A stretch of DNA of 64,000 nucleotides from Synanceia verrucosa (GCA_029721515.1 CM056566.1:20800269-20864268), one strand, 5' to 3'. Shown: positions 43,485-57,302, counted from the first letter of the stretch. Numbers and translations are program-made. The notes: generated by a model not told the origin, from the sequence alone.

Positions 43485-44500
43485 CTCAGGATCAGCCCTG
43501 CATGTCCTGGCTCACTATTTTGTGGATTATTTACCAACTATAGTGCATTAGTCTTCAGGTATAAATATGAACAGTGGATGAGAACAGCCTGATTTGTGTT
43601 ATGAGTGAAATTATTCATGTAGTGTTAAACTGCACGTTGTTCACTGTGGATTTACTGTTGAGTGCCTGCTCGTTATTTTTCAAACTGTGTTTTTATTACG
43701 TTGGGAAGGAGCGTACACAATCTTGGTTTGCAGTAGATGGTTGTTGGGCTCTTGATCAGTTACACATGGAGAGAGCAGCAGGTTTCTGGATGACTTTGGT
43801 AGAGGCTCAGTTTGTTAGGAGCTTTGTTAACCATTGCACCATCGAACTCGTCATGATCTGCATATCTTTTTTTAATCTATTTTTTACACTATTGCTTGGA
43901 ATTTGTTGTGGATAGTTATAGCGAAGGAAGTATTTCACTGTTTCCTTACTGTTCATAAGATAATAAACTCAAGCTGGGACAAAAACTGCATCACCACAGT
44001 AAAGCGGTCATGTGATGCCTACCGCGGTGTTCAGCTCATTACCATCATCACCGCAATATATTAAAATAATAAAATAATATATCTATATATATTTGCTGTT
44101 GAAAGTTACAGGCGTGCATATGGAGTTTAATATGAAATATAAACAGAAATATTTAGTAACATCCTGTTTTTAAAACAACAAACACTTTTCACACTGCAGC
44201 TCAGCAGCCGACTAGTCCATTAACTCTGGGGGGGGTGTTATTATTATTAATTTTATTAATTATTTCAAGAAAGTTTCAGTATTTCTCATGATTAAATTGA
44301 ATATATGCACACGTAATACACAGGCATAAAAGACGCATTGCATAAACGTTTAATTTCAATAGTAAGTGCTTATGTAGTACTGTCCATAGTTGTTTACGCT
44401 GCTCTGTTGACTTGATTTTATTCAAAAATAGCTGCAAATCTTGTTACAAAGATGAACACTGTGTCGCCAGTTGGTGCACAGTTTATACCAGAGGACAAGG
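43485..44500. other. Intergenic AT-rich stretch
   Basis: A 113-codon frame at 43574-43915 starts with GTG, is Phe/Leu/Cys-rich and matches no family I know; I do not call it. No other feature. Confidence 0.5.
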
Positions 44501-44504
44501 AGTG

Positions 44505-44660
44505 ATCGGTGGGGTTGCGGCGAAGGTGGCAGTAGGGGGTTGTGGCGATTGATAGCGGGGTTGCAGCAATTGCGGGGGAAGCAAGATAGGGGTAGTGGGG
44601 TTACGGCGATCACGGAGAAGCAGGGTGGCGATCGTGGGTACTGCGGTAAACTGCCATACC
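44505..44660 (+). repeat. G-rich degenerate minisatellite
   Basis: Repeated GGGGTTGCGGCGA / GGGGTTGCAGCAA / GGGGTTACGGCGATCACGG units with spacers such as GCAGTAGGGGG. Four or more G runs per 40 bases give quadruplex potential on the plus strand. Confidence 0.55.
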
Positions 44661-45547
44661 ACATTGATTGGGTGCTTTATCGTTGCAGTAATAAAAAATC
44701 CATACTGTCACAGCACTATAATAAACATTTTAGTCCTTGAATCCTTGAATCTGCATGTACCCACCCAATGTTTATCTTGTCTTGTAAGTATTAATCTTTA
44801 TGTCATCAACATGTTAATTAAGCTCAAATGTAATTGTGGAAAGTGTATTTGAACATTTCTCAATGATGTCTTGGCATAGATCGCAGTAGAAAGAAAGTGT
44901 CTTTTTATTGCGCTATGCATTAGCAAGGGCATCTTGGTTTCCCACATATTGATTTAATCATGTCATGCAAACAAACTGAGATTTCAGTCAGACAACATAA
45001 AATGGATTAATGCTGAAGTGGTCCTTTTGTGTGTTCTTGATACCCCAAAGCGCACTGTTTTAAATCCCACACTCCAGCTCTTGGCCTCCGGTTTGATTCT
45101 GATCCAGTAAGTGTTTGTTCCACAGCCAGTCAGAAGTAGGCAGTAGCTTTACTGTAAACACAATTCTGCTAACTGTGGCAAGATTCAGTGACCACATGAA
45201 GGGAGATAGGCTCTCACGCAAAACACTCGCCGAGGCACTCTCACACACTCTATACTTACTCACTCACTTACACACTCATAAAGCAAAACATGGCAAGCAT
45301 CCGCACCTGCGATCGCACGAGACATGCGGACCCACCGGCTGCTCACATGGACGCACACCTACGCGTCATAAACAACTTCCTCTGCAGCCACACACACTGG
45401 AACCACAACAGACGATGGAGGGTTTAGATCACAGGAGGCGCTGATGGTGTCCAGCACTGATGAACACACACCCCTGAAGAATTAAAAAAAACATATTTTG
45501 ATAGCTGCACACAAGTTGATTCACATGTGAATTCAGCTGCTGTCTGT

Positions 45548-45566
45548 CACACACACACACACACAC
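45548..45566. repeat. (CA)n microsatellite
   Basis: CA run of 9 units. Confidence 0.9.
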
Positions 45567-45699
45567 TGCCCAGTGTCTCACCTCAGGCAAGCATCTTTTT
45601 GGTCAGTAGTGTCATTTACAGAATAACACATCATTCTTTCCACTGTGGGAGTGGGCTGGGCTCTCTTTGGTTTCAGAGTCACTGTAGTTCCTCCAGCCA

Positions 45700-45725
45700 A
45701 CACACACACACACACACACACACAC
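45700..45725. repeat. (AC)n microsatellite
   Basis: AC run of 13 units. Confidence 0.95.
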
Positions 45726-48250
45726 TATATTCAACCTTACACACACCCTTACACCACACTGCTGTTATTCCACTTAACCGTGAGTTTAAGGGAATCCTCA
45801 GGCAGCGTGTTGCAGCGACATTAACACTCCTACCTCACTTTGATGGCCACAGGCAGGCAAACTGACAGATTTATCGCCATCTCAATTAGTTTGAACAACG
45901 TGCAGGTTGACGCTGCCAGAAGGGGAAAAGTTCAGATGCCCTGGCTAAGCCATGGGCCGCTGCCATCGCTAAGCCTCCGTGTCTCGGCCCGTTGACGCTC
46001 ACCAGACATCGATCCAGGTTGGCTGGATGTTTACTGAGCATCGTTTGCAGGGTTTGACATTTCCCACAGAGCAGAGCAGCATTAGCTTTATTATTCACCG
46101 CAGAGTCAAGTGAGAGGCTGCGTTCCATCAAACAAAGCGGCGCAAGGATCCTCTACCCCGCTTATACAAGAGCACCATTTGAGCTGGAATGCAGCTGCAG
46201 GCGTCGCCGCCGTCCAGAGTGACTTCACTTCACTCTGGTACCAAGAAAAGTTGCATGCCATGCCGACTCCGCAGGCCGTATTGCGGTGGGGGCGGTGTGT
46301 CGGTGCAAAGCCAGGCTGCTGTGCCAAAGACAATATGAAATCCTGTGCAGAGTTGTATATGTTGAGTGCATCTGCAGCTTCACAGGGTAGTGATAACAAT
46401 CTGTGTCAGAGATAACCGAGTGACATTGTTTGAAAGTGAAACCACACATCTGAAGTTTTTTTTTTTGTTTCAGAAAGGTCACGAAGCTGAAACCGCCCAC
46501 ATATAACTGAGTAGTGTCCTAGCGTTTCCTCTCCCGCTTCCTGTGTCAGATGTGGCTTTTACGCCGCGTTAAAAACAAGACGAGAGTTTCAATTTACTGT
46601 GAATTCCAGTGACCTAAAAATGTCATGGAAATCCACCATGCTTGTGCAGACGTGGTGAGAGCTAACATCTCTCCTGGCCACTTTTTAAAACAAATGCATC
46701 TTTGAGAACTGATCAAAAATCTCAATTCTTATCTACTATTTTATGGCTGCTGTGCGGAGATACTTGGCTTGACATATGCAAAGTGATGTCATTTTACATG
46801 TAGAGAGAAAAGAAGAAAAGAAGGAGAAAACAAGCAGGAAACAATAGCAAAATAGCAGATGTGGTTTTGCTGTCCACTGCCACCAAATGATCTTAAAATA
46901 GGCAAAGAGGCTAATCTCTTACTGACAAGTTGCCTCAGCAGGCCAGAATGTAATGCAACCGCAAAAGATCTGAAGTCCAGCGGCCGGACTCAGCACTTTC
47001 TGAACGATATAAGTTTCCATCTGTTGTCTTGAACTTGTTGAAAGTCACTCCTGGAAACACAGGAAATCATTAACGGAAGATGAAGTGGAGAAGTGAAAAT
47101 GGCCTAACTGAAAACAGTGAATAGAAAGGACTTGACAACTTAATAGTTCCTGGAATGCTACAGCGTCACAACTTGATTCTATCTCACATTTTAAAGGGCG
47201 TCCAAACGGTTCGTTTTCCATTCAGATAAATGTGACAATCGGGAGAAAACGTCTTTTCAGACATGAATGGTTTTGAAATTTGTCTTTCCACTAATCCCTG
47301 ATCCAAGCGCTATGTTTCATTTCTCTGCTCTCACACTCGGCACAAGCAGCTGGATAATGACCCCAAAAACCCCAATTGCAAATCAGCCCCGCTGAGTCAA
47401 AACCTATTTCTCAACTAAGGCCCTGACGAGCCTTGCGCAAGTGGTTGTCACAGCTCTACATGTCAACAGACAAGCCGACGGGTACCCGTAATATCTGGCT
47501 TTTCAAGACGAGCTAAGTCCTCACGATTTGATTTGTCTTCCCAATAATTGCAACAATTACACAGCATTAGTTAAGCCTGTCCACCCACTGTGGTCATGGC
47601 TGGTTCTTCATGGAGCTGCAGACGGAGTCGGGGGAGGACGAGGCTTTCGCTGAAGGAAATGATGGCAGAGTCCGGCTAGGTGTCTAGATCTCTCCAACCT
47701 CAAGACATAGTTGGTGGATCTTGGGATAGACACATTATATGGTGGAGCAAAAGGCCAGGAAACACTCGCTCATACACTCGTCATTTGTCTGCTTGTGTGT
47801 GTTCAAGGGTTTGGCAGTGTGGTTGTGGGATAGAACGACACTGGGCATTACAGTAATCACCTTTGATGGTGTCGCATATTTTCCGATGTGTTTCTGTTGC
47901 AGATGTTTATTATTATTATTATTTATGGTGTTTCTGTTGTGCACAGAATGAAAATGATGCAGAGAATAAAAGCATCTGTTGTCCTCAGCTGTACTTTTCC
48001 AAGGTGGGGCCTATACAGCACCTCAACATGTGATTCATCAACCACACAGACATTTCCTTCACTTACAACAGACATAGAATGCCCATGCATAGTACAGTGG
48101 TTATAGTAATGGTTCCCCACCCAAAGTAGGTCACGGACCCTATTGTTTTTGTTTTTGCTTTCATTTCAAACATCAAAACGTCACCTTAGTGGCGCTCCTT
48201 CATACTTAACATTCATTACATACATTGTGTTTTGACTGGATTGAGGGTAT

Positions 48251-48711
48251 TTAACTCTTTGAGTGCCAGCCGTTTTATAAAACAGAAAGTGTCTTGTTCC
48301 AGTGTTTTTGTCCATTTTGAGTCATATTTCTAGACCCACAGAATATTTAGTACTATGTCTCTGAAAACAGTGAATAGCTCAAATGAAAGAAGAGACTCTC
48401 TATTTCATCATGAAAAAAAAGTTTGTTTTTACCTTGTTCCATTCTTGTTTTATCAGAGGTAGAGTAGAGGACACTTTCACCAAAATCACCACTTTTTCTC
48501 CACATTCTGTTTGTTTTGCTCTCTAATCTCGATCGTCTCCACTTCCTGTTTTGATCTCTGTGGTGTATACCGTCTCTTTATGCTCTGACTACATCTCCCA
48601 GAAGCCCCAACATTACTCACAGGCTGTGGGAGAGCACGATCAGTGATCCACTGCCGAAAAAAACACTTTGACGTATTATTATTACGGACTCAATGGCATT
48701 CAAAGTGTTAA
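48251..48711 (-). repeat. piggyBac-like MITE, family P copy 7
   Basis: TTAA at 48251-48254 and 48708-48711; ends TTAACTCTTTGAGTGCCAGC and GGCATTCAAAGTGTTAA. Near full length. The ZNF143-like block ACTACATCTCCCAGAAGCC is intact at 48588-48606. Confidence 0.88.
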
Positions 48712-51700
48712 AAGCAATAAGCTGATACCATGTATATGGGACACAGTCTTCCAAGAACAAAACTATAAACAGATGACGGCATTATGACAGAGGAAGAGTG
48801 ACTTAAGACATTTTATCCATGTGGATTTAAAGGATGACTTCTGTATATTTCAAGTTTTCATGACTGACTGACTAATAGGGAAGGTGATTTCTGAAATTTT
48901 GTCTGATATTATGGAAAGAGTCTCAGTCAAGGAGAAGTCTTGTTCTGAAATCTGGAGAGGTGACATGTTGCCAGAACATAACGGTAAACTGGTGGAATAC
49001 ATTCATGATGGAAAAACAGAAAGAGTAGTTCTTTGAAAATATTCACATTTATTATTAATGGTTTGTCCTTTTTGATGGTCGGCAAATGTAGTTTTTACAG
49101 TTGACAGATGATGTGTTCAAGAGTTCCTGGGACACAGCAGACTGTGTTCTCATTGGCATTCAATATCAAATCAGACCTGAATTTTGGATGAGATATTTGA
49201 ATATCATAACATTGTAAAAAGTGATATTTTCATGTCTTTTTTGTTACAAAGCAGGTAGAAATGCTGTATAAATACATAAATAAATAAAGCGACACAGCTC
49301 ATTTTCAGAAATTGAGCGTTTGAAACAAGCCGTCGGATTTCTGTCCATTTGTGACATGAAATAAACATGGATTTCAGACAGACAGTAAACACAGGTGTAT
49401 TCAGGAACAGTATTGTGGAAACCATTTTTGAGTACCTGTTCTTATGGAAAAGTATGAACCTAAAAGTGAACATCAATATGGGACCTTTAAACAAAACGTT
49501 CCCACATAAAGGGCAGTAGTATAAAGAGTAATGATCAGTCATTGAGCAGTGTTCTAGCTCATGAGCTCAGAGACGTCTCGAGTTATCCCTCTGCTGTAAA
49601 AGCAGCCAAAGGCTTGTTATAAACACTGCGTGAGCAATGCACAAAGGGACTTACAGAGGGCTTTCCCTGTGTACTTGTGCAGCAAAATGTTTACACAAAA
49701 TGTAACTGAGCTTCTGCGATGAACAACTATCAATGAAGAAGGAACTTCCTGTGTGTAAACAAAAAAATGGACAAGGCACACTGGCGGATCAAGAAACTAT
49801 TCCTCCTTATAAGATGTTTTCTTTAGTGGAAATTGTGAAAATGTGCCATTTAAAAAAAGCACACATTCCCACTCGATAAACATCCTCCTGTTCCTCTCTG
49901 CAGTGTTTCAGAGGTAGAACATCACAACAGAGTTTCCGAGGATGTTTTCTGCAGCGCAGATTATGTAACGATCCTCATGAAACCGATTACTGTTCCCCAT
50001 TTTAGCGGATATTCGTTTTCAAAACCCAAGAATGAACATCCAAATACTCCCCCTCACGCAAACATTGTCACAACATGTCAAAGTAACATTCTTGTGACCT
50101 GCCGCGATTGTTCGGGTGCCGATTTTGAAAACCAAAAACTGCTCCCAGGGGAAGAGTTAGATAATGGAGATAATGTTAATGTAATGTAAAGAAAAGATAA
50201 TGGAAAATGTTGTGTACCCATGTGCTCAAAATCTACACAAGTATCTTTTTGCACACAAGGAGAGACACAATAACCTCAGTATAAATACAACAAAGAGAGG
50301 GCGCTCATCAGCATTCATCGAAGAAAGTATTTGCATAATGTATCCAATCTAGTATGGTAAGATGTGACCACGAGAAAATATACATCACAATTACGCTGTA
50401 AGGTCAGTGATTTATTGTACGAGGTGGGTCCAATGAAATAAAGCTCTTTGTGCGGAGCAGTTGGACCCAACCAAGTCTTAGGAGACCTGTTTTTGGTAGG
50501 AAGACCATAATTGCTTTGAATTGGCTCTTGCGCAAATGCAGCCTGCTACAGTATGCTGAGAAAGCACTGCAGTGTGTAAATGTGTGTGTATTGGGTGTTT
50601 CTGCACATGTGTGTGTTTTGTTCTGCAATCTCCCGACTTGATGAAGTGGGACGACTGAGCCAAAGCGTTGCTGAGAGTTCAGAGTCATCAGCGAGGATCC
50701 TAGTGAGACAGCGAGCGACCGCAGGTTTGGTCAGGACTTGGTCAAGCTTGGGTCAGGGCAGGGTCCGAAGGGAACGGCTATATTAAGTCACTGAGTTTGT
50801 TTCAGGGAATGTTTTTAGGGGAAGGCGCTGACCCGTGTTTTTGGGTTCATTGTACTGTAAGTTGTTTGTGTTATTCTTTCTCGTTGCTCCCGAATCGAGC
50901 TGGACTGCGCCGTGAATCTTGCAAATCATTTTGATTTCAACGTGAGCAATTTGGGTGTTTGGAAACGTTATCAGGCTTCTGTACAAGAGTATTTGTACAG
51001 TTGTAAATCCTTCTGAATCATTCCTGTTCAACCACAGAAACTGGGCAAATTCCGTTCCCACAGAGGTTTTTTCATATTCCATCAATCCTCCTCCTCGTAA
51101 TGTGCGGCTCGATATGGAACGTTTCTACTGCGCCACACCGCCGTTACACAGGAAGACATTAATTGATGACGACAGCAAGTTATTTGTCATTTGCCTCTTT
51201 TTTTCTTAATTGAACTTTGAGTAATATTTGACTTGCGTGACATAATTTGGAGTATTGTTATCTCTGTAAATACACAAACTGTCGGTGCAACAACCAGCTG
51301 TATGCTTCATGTGCACATTTTGCAGCCCCGTGGGATTTTCCCGAACTTCTTTCCCAGACTCGAGGGGGACAGATGGAGTAACATCACATGTTGCAGCAGA
51401 GAAGGTGAAACGCCTGTCCGTCCATTCATGAGGAGGACCTCCAGTGTTGTCCTAACCTCCCATTACACGCCATCAATCTGTCACCGTCACAGCCTTGTTA
51501 CTGTAAGGTCTGCTCCACTTGAAACAAGCCTCTAATTATACTCCCACTGGACCACATACTGTACACTGCGCTAACCAGCGACGCTGCACTGTAGGTCTGC
51601 CTTCCCGGGCACTTTGCAAACGTTGTCATCCTGCTCTCTATTCCTAAAGCTCCACTCAGAATAGAGCCAGCCCCAACACGGATTAACACGCCTCAACAAG

Positions 51701-54330
51701 CTGACAACATTGCAGTGGAAGCAGCGTTTGAAAAGACAAATACGACCACCGTTTCTGTGTTTGGGTCTCAGGATACAAAGCTGAACTTGGTTAAACAGAA
51801 CAAGTCTGTCTTTGCTCTGCCTTTCTAGGTCTAAAGACGAGTGGGAATAGACACAGTGGCCCTGAAATGATTTGCGGTTTCAGTCATTTTCATCCCATGT
51901 GTTAGTGTTTGTTTGTGCCCGCGTATAAGCAATAAAATAGAAACTGGGCACCGGGCAAACCAGTCTGTGGGTGGAGGAAACTTAGAACCAATGCGATGAT
52001 GACATTGCCTTTGGTCACTCTGTTGACAGTTGCTGAGCTTTTATTTTGGCTTTCTGCTTGAGGGGTAAATTACCAGAACATGTGTTGCTTCAATATTAGT
52101 AGAACAATTGTGACCTTTGTGTCTTGTTTCATCACTTCCATCCATGTAGCCATCTGTATATACGTGATCCTGGTGCTCTGAACCCAGCAGCCTTTGACCT
52201 CTGCTTCACCCCAGTATCTGCATCTTTTTAAGCATGCTGAACTTATAACCTGCTGCCATACTGAAGATTAAACGGGCGTCTGCCATTATAAACATGGTGA
52301 GTCATGTTCATTAGGACTAAAATGGATGTGCAGATCAGTCTGAGGTCAGGGCATAGATGATTAAAAAACACCAGTTGACATATCGACTCCCCTGTCACAA
52401 GCTGTGTTATTCTTGCTCCACGCACAGCCGTCATCTTCACTTTGTGGGCACTTTGGTAACTCTGACTGATATTCCTGCGGCTTTGATTACATCGCAATTA
52501 GAGCAAAGGTTCTCGTTTTATTTCCCTTTGGTCACATTTTATTTCCTATGGATTTGTAGTGCAAGTGAAAAGCTGGAAAACTGTGTCACGGACTTGGACC
52601 GAGCTGCATCCAAAAGCTGAGAGGCTCCGCTAAAACAGACAGAGTGTGTATTATCTTACTGTGCCGCTTTTTCTAGGATGTCACGGGAGTTATAAATTAG
52701 GCCATAAATCATTGTTACAGGGTAATATCTGCTCTCCGACCCCTTGGCTCCATTTGTGTAATAGACGCTGGATGAAACAAGGCGTGTAACACAAGACGCA
52801 CTATGTGGACCACACAGGAAACTATGGAGGACGAGGTGCCAGAAAAAATTCTGCATACCTTTTGCATCAGGATCCCTTCTTTTTTTTTTCTCTCCCGGCT
52901 CCAAACACGACCTGCTGTAATTCATTTGATCAGGTTTTATGTGTGAACTTTTTCTTGGTTATGGTGATTTATGGATTTTTTGAGAGGCGCAGAGTGCGTG
53001 AATGCGCGCCAGCAGCAGATGAGTGTGAGCAGAGTGTGTGGGTACGTACAGGACAGCATGAGTGTAAAGTACAGCTGTCAGCGCTATCGGCCAACAGTCG
53101 AGGAGTGCCTTCACTGCCCTCCTCGCAGAGCCAGTTTTCCCTCAGGAAGCAAAGTGACTCACTTGTGGTTTGACATTGTTAGTGAGTGCATATTGTGTAT
53201 ATGTGTGTGTTTTTTAGAAAGCGGGATGCAAAGTAAGAGCAAGAGCGTCTTTGTATGCACGTTGCATGCTCACATTCTCGCAGATGCATGAATGTACGAT
53301 TGCATGATGACATTCCAGGACTGCTTTTCCCAGGTCAGTCTGAGGTTTTACTGACATCCTGAAAACATACCTGTCACCCCTCGCTGTGGGAAATGTTTTA
53401 TGAGCGTCGGTGCAGACATTACACCGCTACGCCCCATAATGTAAAGTCTAAGAGGAGCACGCGGGGTGCTATCAAAACCATAGCGCACAGTGCAGGACTG
53501 AAAGAGTCTCATGTCCTATGCACGTCAGGCCAAAGTCAGCCAACTGCGACTTGGAAGGTCAGAAATAATTTAAAGGGCCTTTATGCAAAAAACACATTTC
53601 CGTGCTTACCGCTAGCGGTAGCCAACCATGCAGATAGTTTTGGTTTCATGTGCTGAAGTTTTGAAATATCCTTCTGTGAGATTTCTTTCAACACCCCCCG
53701 CAATACAATGGAGGTGACTGGAATTCTGCTTGTGGTGTACAACGTGTTGAAAAATTACAATTGAGCGACTATTTCTGGAAAGAATGTCTCTGGTCACCCC
53801 AGATAGTCCACAGACCTCACTGTGAACAGTTTTCATTGGAGCTACTTTCTACCGAAGAAATGGTCCCAGTGCAGGCTGCCCAGTGAGGTCTGTGACACCA
53901 GGACATTGTTTCTGAGAAAAAAAATGCACATTTCTTTATTTTATTTTACAAAAGTCATTTTGTCAATTATGCCAGCACTAAAAATGAAACGTGTACTGTG
54001 CTTGTAGCAGAAACTGAAGTGGCTGATGTCTTAAAAACCTAAATGAACATAAATCAGACATTGCCTGCTACAGGAAATCGTCCCTGCCAGCTGTTGCACT
54101 GTCAGGATCTTTTTCCCTTGACAAGCACAACTGTCAACATACATGATACATGATGATTTCATGACTTAAAGGACTGTTTGGTGCTTGTTTACATATTTGT
54201 AGTTTGTGTTCCTACTCAGTTTAGCTCCTGTTCCTGAAATAAAATAAAACTTTTTACTTTACCTTTTCACTTGATCTGGTCTGTCTAGATTGTGGAAATC
54301 ATCTAAATATTCAGACACTAGCTTGGCTTT
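48712..54330. other. Intergenic stretch, 5.6 kb, no recognised gene
   Basis: Many short frames of 60-120 codons on both strands, none with a recognisable domain, initiator context and splice sites together. I see no repeat copies shared with the rest of the window. Confidence 0.5.
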
Positions 54331-54334
54331 CTGT

Positions 54335-55045
54335 ACTCCATCCATCTATCATCCTACGCTTATCTGGGGTCGGGTCGTGGGGGCAGCAGCTTGAGCAGGG
54401 AAGCCCAGACTTCCCTCTCCCCAGCCAATTCATCCAGCTCTTCCAGAGGGATCCCAAGGCATCCCCAGGCCGAATGGGACATATGGTCTTTCCAGCGTGT
54501 CCTGGGTCGTCCCCGGGGTTTCCTGCCAGTGGGATGTCCCTGGTACACCTCCCCAGGGAGGCGTCCAGGAGGCATCCTGACCAGATGCCCGAGCCACTTC
54601 ATCTGGCTCCTCTTGATGAGGAGGAACAGCAGCTCTACTCTGAGCACCTCCTGGATGACCGAGCTTCTCACCCTATCTCTAACCCACAGCTCGTGACCAT
54701 AGGTGAGGGTGGGAACGTAGATCGACTGGTAAACTGAGAGCTTTTGGCTCAGCTCCCCCTTCATCACGACTGATCTTTGCAGCGTCTGCATCACTGCAGA
54801 AGCTGCACTGATCCGCCTGTCGATCTCCCGCTCCATTTTTCCCTCACTCATGAACAAGACCCTGAGATACTTAAACTCCTCCACTTGGGGCAGGATCTCA
54901 TCCCTGACCTGGAGAGAGCACACCACCCTTTTCTGACTGACCATGGCCTCAGACTTAGAGGTGCTGATTATCGTCCCTACCGCATCACCTTGCGGCATCT
55001 CGAATTCAGGAGGAGTTTCTGTACTCAACAAACGATGCTCCAATT
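54335..55045 (-). mobile_element. RTE/Rex3-like LINE, 3' fragment of the reverse transcriptase frame
   Basis: A 227-codon minus-strand frame with FKYLRVLFMSEGKMEREIDR, VYQSIYVPTLTYGHELWV, KRSQMKWLGHLVRMPPGRLP and a GRKPRGRPRTRWKDH finish ending LLPPRPDPR. This is the C-terminal part of a fish non-LTR reverse transcriptase. The minus-strand 3' end closes with GATGATAGATGGATGG, a GATG-type tail as in Rex3. It is 5'-truncated before the RT catalytic core. About 25 codons expected between HELWV and DRVRSS appear deleted, without breaking the frame. Confidence 0.8.
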
Positions 55046-55783
55046 TTTATGCTTGTTTCCACCCATGTCTTTTGCCAGCAAGTCACAAATAACAAACAGA
55101 CAGATCAGGCAAAAAGGTAAAAAAGGGGCCTTTCCATAATGTCAGACAATCTGTCAGTCCTGTCACTGGCAAAAACAAGCACTTTTGGTGGTGAAGAGTT
55201 GCTCCAAATGATCACATTACAGCTCGTTTAGCAGCTGGCAGTTACTGCGCTATCCCTCAGTGCTGGACTAGTCTCAAAAACTTTATCCTCATTAATCACT
55301 TAGACAATAAAATATGGGAAAATGGGGTTGAAAAATACTTAAGTTACCCTTTAAGCTATTCATTCAGTACTGACCTTTTTCTATCTCTCTTAGCTACCTG
55401 TGTGCGTTTGGGCTGGTGGATAACAATCACTTGTTCACTGTTATCTTTGCTGGGATCCACCTGACTTAGATGTTAGCGTCAGCAGAGATTCGCTGCTAAA
55501 CGCCGGGCCACCGTCTTTGGCTTTTCTCACAACATCTGTGTGGATGTATGACTCAAAACGCTCACACTGCCGGTCACACATGAGCTCACATTCATAACTT
55601 GATGTGCAATAGCCTTTCAAATGGGCCAAACTGCAGAGCTATAAAAACAAATGGTGGTGAGTTCTGACACTTCAAGATGCTTTATGCTTTTCAAACCAGT
55701 GTTTTAATATTCTCCAGAGCTCCATGGCTGTGTGTGACTGCCGGGGTGTTTCTGAAGTGGACATATTTTATTGTCCTTTTCAC

Positions 55784-55816
<33 letters not shown>

Positions 55817-56883
55817 CTACACTACAGTATGAGGTGACCTCATTCTGAATGCAAACCACCCATTGGGAATCCCCAGACTCACAACTGTTTGTAGGCCTCT
55901 AGCATTCATACATGTGAGTTGGTGTGTGTAGCTGTGCCATATGCTGAGGTAATGGTCGTCCTCGTGGGGACAGCTCATCCTCAGAAACAACCACTGGGTG
56001 GTCCAGTGTCTTAAACGGCAACAACATCTTGAAGAAAAGGTAGAAGTGGGAGGAAATAAAGCCTTAGGTTCAATCTGCGCTGCTGCTGTAATACATCTGA
56101 TCTCAAAGTAACTCCTTAAACAGGCTGAAGTGTTTGTCTTAGTGGGGGAAGCTCAGCTGTAATGGTTTTTGCAGCTGCGAGGCCTGGCAGTAATGTTCAT
56201 AGGTAATGAAGCTCAAGCCTTTGAGTTTATTCATGTAAACGTTTATTTGATCTCACTGGAGTCCATTTATCACATGCACACACCTAGTGGCTATCAGAAG
56301 ACCTGCATGGAATCAAGCTCTTCCTGTGCACCTCCACTTCTGATTCATCTCTGTTCAACAACAACAGTGTACCAAACGCTGGTGACCAGACAGGAAAGAC
56401 GGTATTCTTCGCTCTGGTGGGAGTCATGTGGGTGTTTTGTGTAGTTTGTGTGTTGCACAGACAAGCTGTCTCTCCTCTTTGAAGCTCTGGGAACGAATGG
56501 GCCTCCTTCTGCACCTGCCCCCTTCTTCCTCTCTCCACCAGCTGCAGGACTTTTCCTCCTCTGATGAACCACATGTAGGTCATCTTGCCACCACTGTCCA
56601 AAATGACTCATGACGATGAGCGCTTGATTTTTTTTTTCTTTTACCTGCCTTGGTTGTGGTTTGGTTAGACTAAAAGTACAAGGTTAAAGTTGTGCAAACT
56701 TTTGGAAATCATCACCTTTTTGTTGACTCTTTCTGCAAACAGTTTATTTACACCTCCAGCTGTTACAAAGCAACGTTGTCTCTCATTAGAAGTGGTGTTT
56801 ATGTCCACATAAACATTTTTGTCTCTAACCTTACACAAACCTCATGGTTAATAGAACAGTTAAAATGAACGAAAACAACTCAA
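55046..56883. other. Intergenic stretch with GT microsatellite
   Basis: (GT)n at 55785-55812. No exon I can support. Confidence 0.5.
55785..55812. repeat. (GT)n microsatellite
   Basis: TG run of about 14 units. Confidence 0.95.
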
Positions 56884-57302
56884 GTAACACATCATTGAGT
56901 TCCAGCTGTTTTATAAACCAGAAAGTACCTTGGACCCACAGAATATTTAGTACTATGTCTCTGAAAACAGTGAATAGCTCAAATGAAAGAAGAGACTCTC
57001 TATTTCATCATGAAAAAAATGTTTGTTTTTACCTTGTTCCATTCTTGTTTTATCAGAGGTAGAGTAGAGGACACTTTCACCAAAATCACCACTTTTTCTC
57101 CACATTCTGTTTGTTTTGCTCTCTAATCTCGATCGTCTCCACTTCCTGTTTTGATCTCTGTGGTGTATACCGTCTCTTTATGCTCTGACTACATCTCATA
57201 GAAGCCCCAGCATTACTCACAGACTGCAGGAGACCATGATCAGTGACCCACTGCTGAAAAACCACTTTGACGTTGAAATACATCAGTGGCACTCAGAGTT
57301 AA
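56884..57302 (-). repeat. piggyBac-like MITE, family P copy 8
   Basis: The right end GGCACTCAGAGTTAA gives TTAA at 57299-57302; the left end is degraded (ATCATTGAGTTCCAGCTG). The minus-strand frame (57086-57292, 68 codons) is open. The ZNF143-like block is mutated in its core (CTCATAGAAGCC, 57188-57206). Confidence 0.82.

Larger units (their letters stand above)
44661..48250. other. Intergenic stretch; GC-rich patch at 45940-46300
   Basis: Microsatellites at 45548-45566 and 45700-45725. The patch 45940-46300 is relatively GC-rich and open on both strands (for example 46110-46415), but no domain or splice structure is visible. Confidence 0.5.

Noticed and set aside
43574..43915. 113-codon plus-strand frame with hydrophobic segments
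   Set aside because: Begins with GTG, no conserved domain, AT-rich region where Phe/Leu-rich frames arise by chance.
45115..45865. Two frames of about 110 codons around CA runs
   Set aside because: They are built on CACACA-rich sequence giving His/Thr repeats.
49204..49542. 112-codon minus-strand frame
   Set aside because: Hydrophobic low-information peptide in AT-rich DNA; no initiation or splice support.
9129..57302. Regularly recurring block considered as a CRISPR-like or satellite array
   Set aside because: Copies are kilobases apart, in both orientations, with transposon-type ends; the host is a vertebrate.
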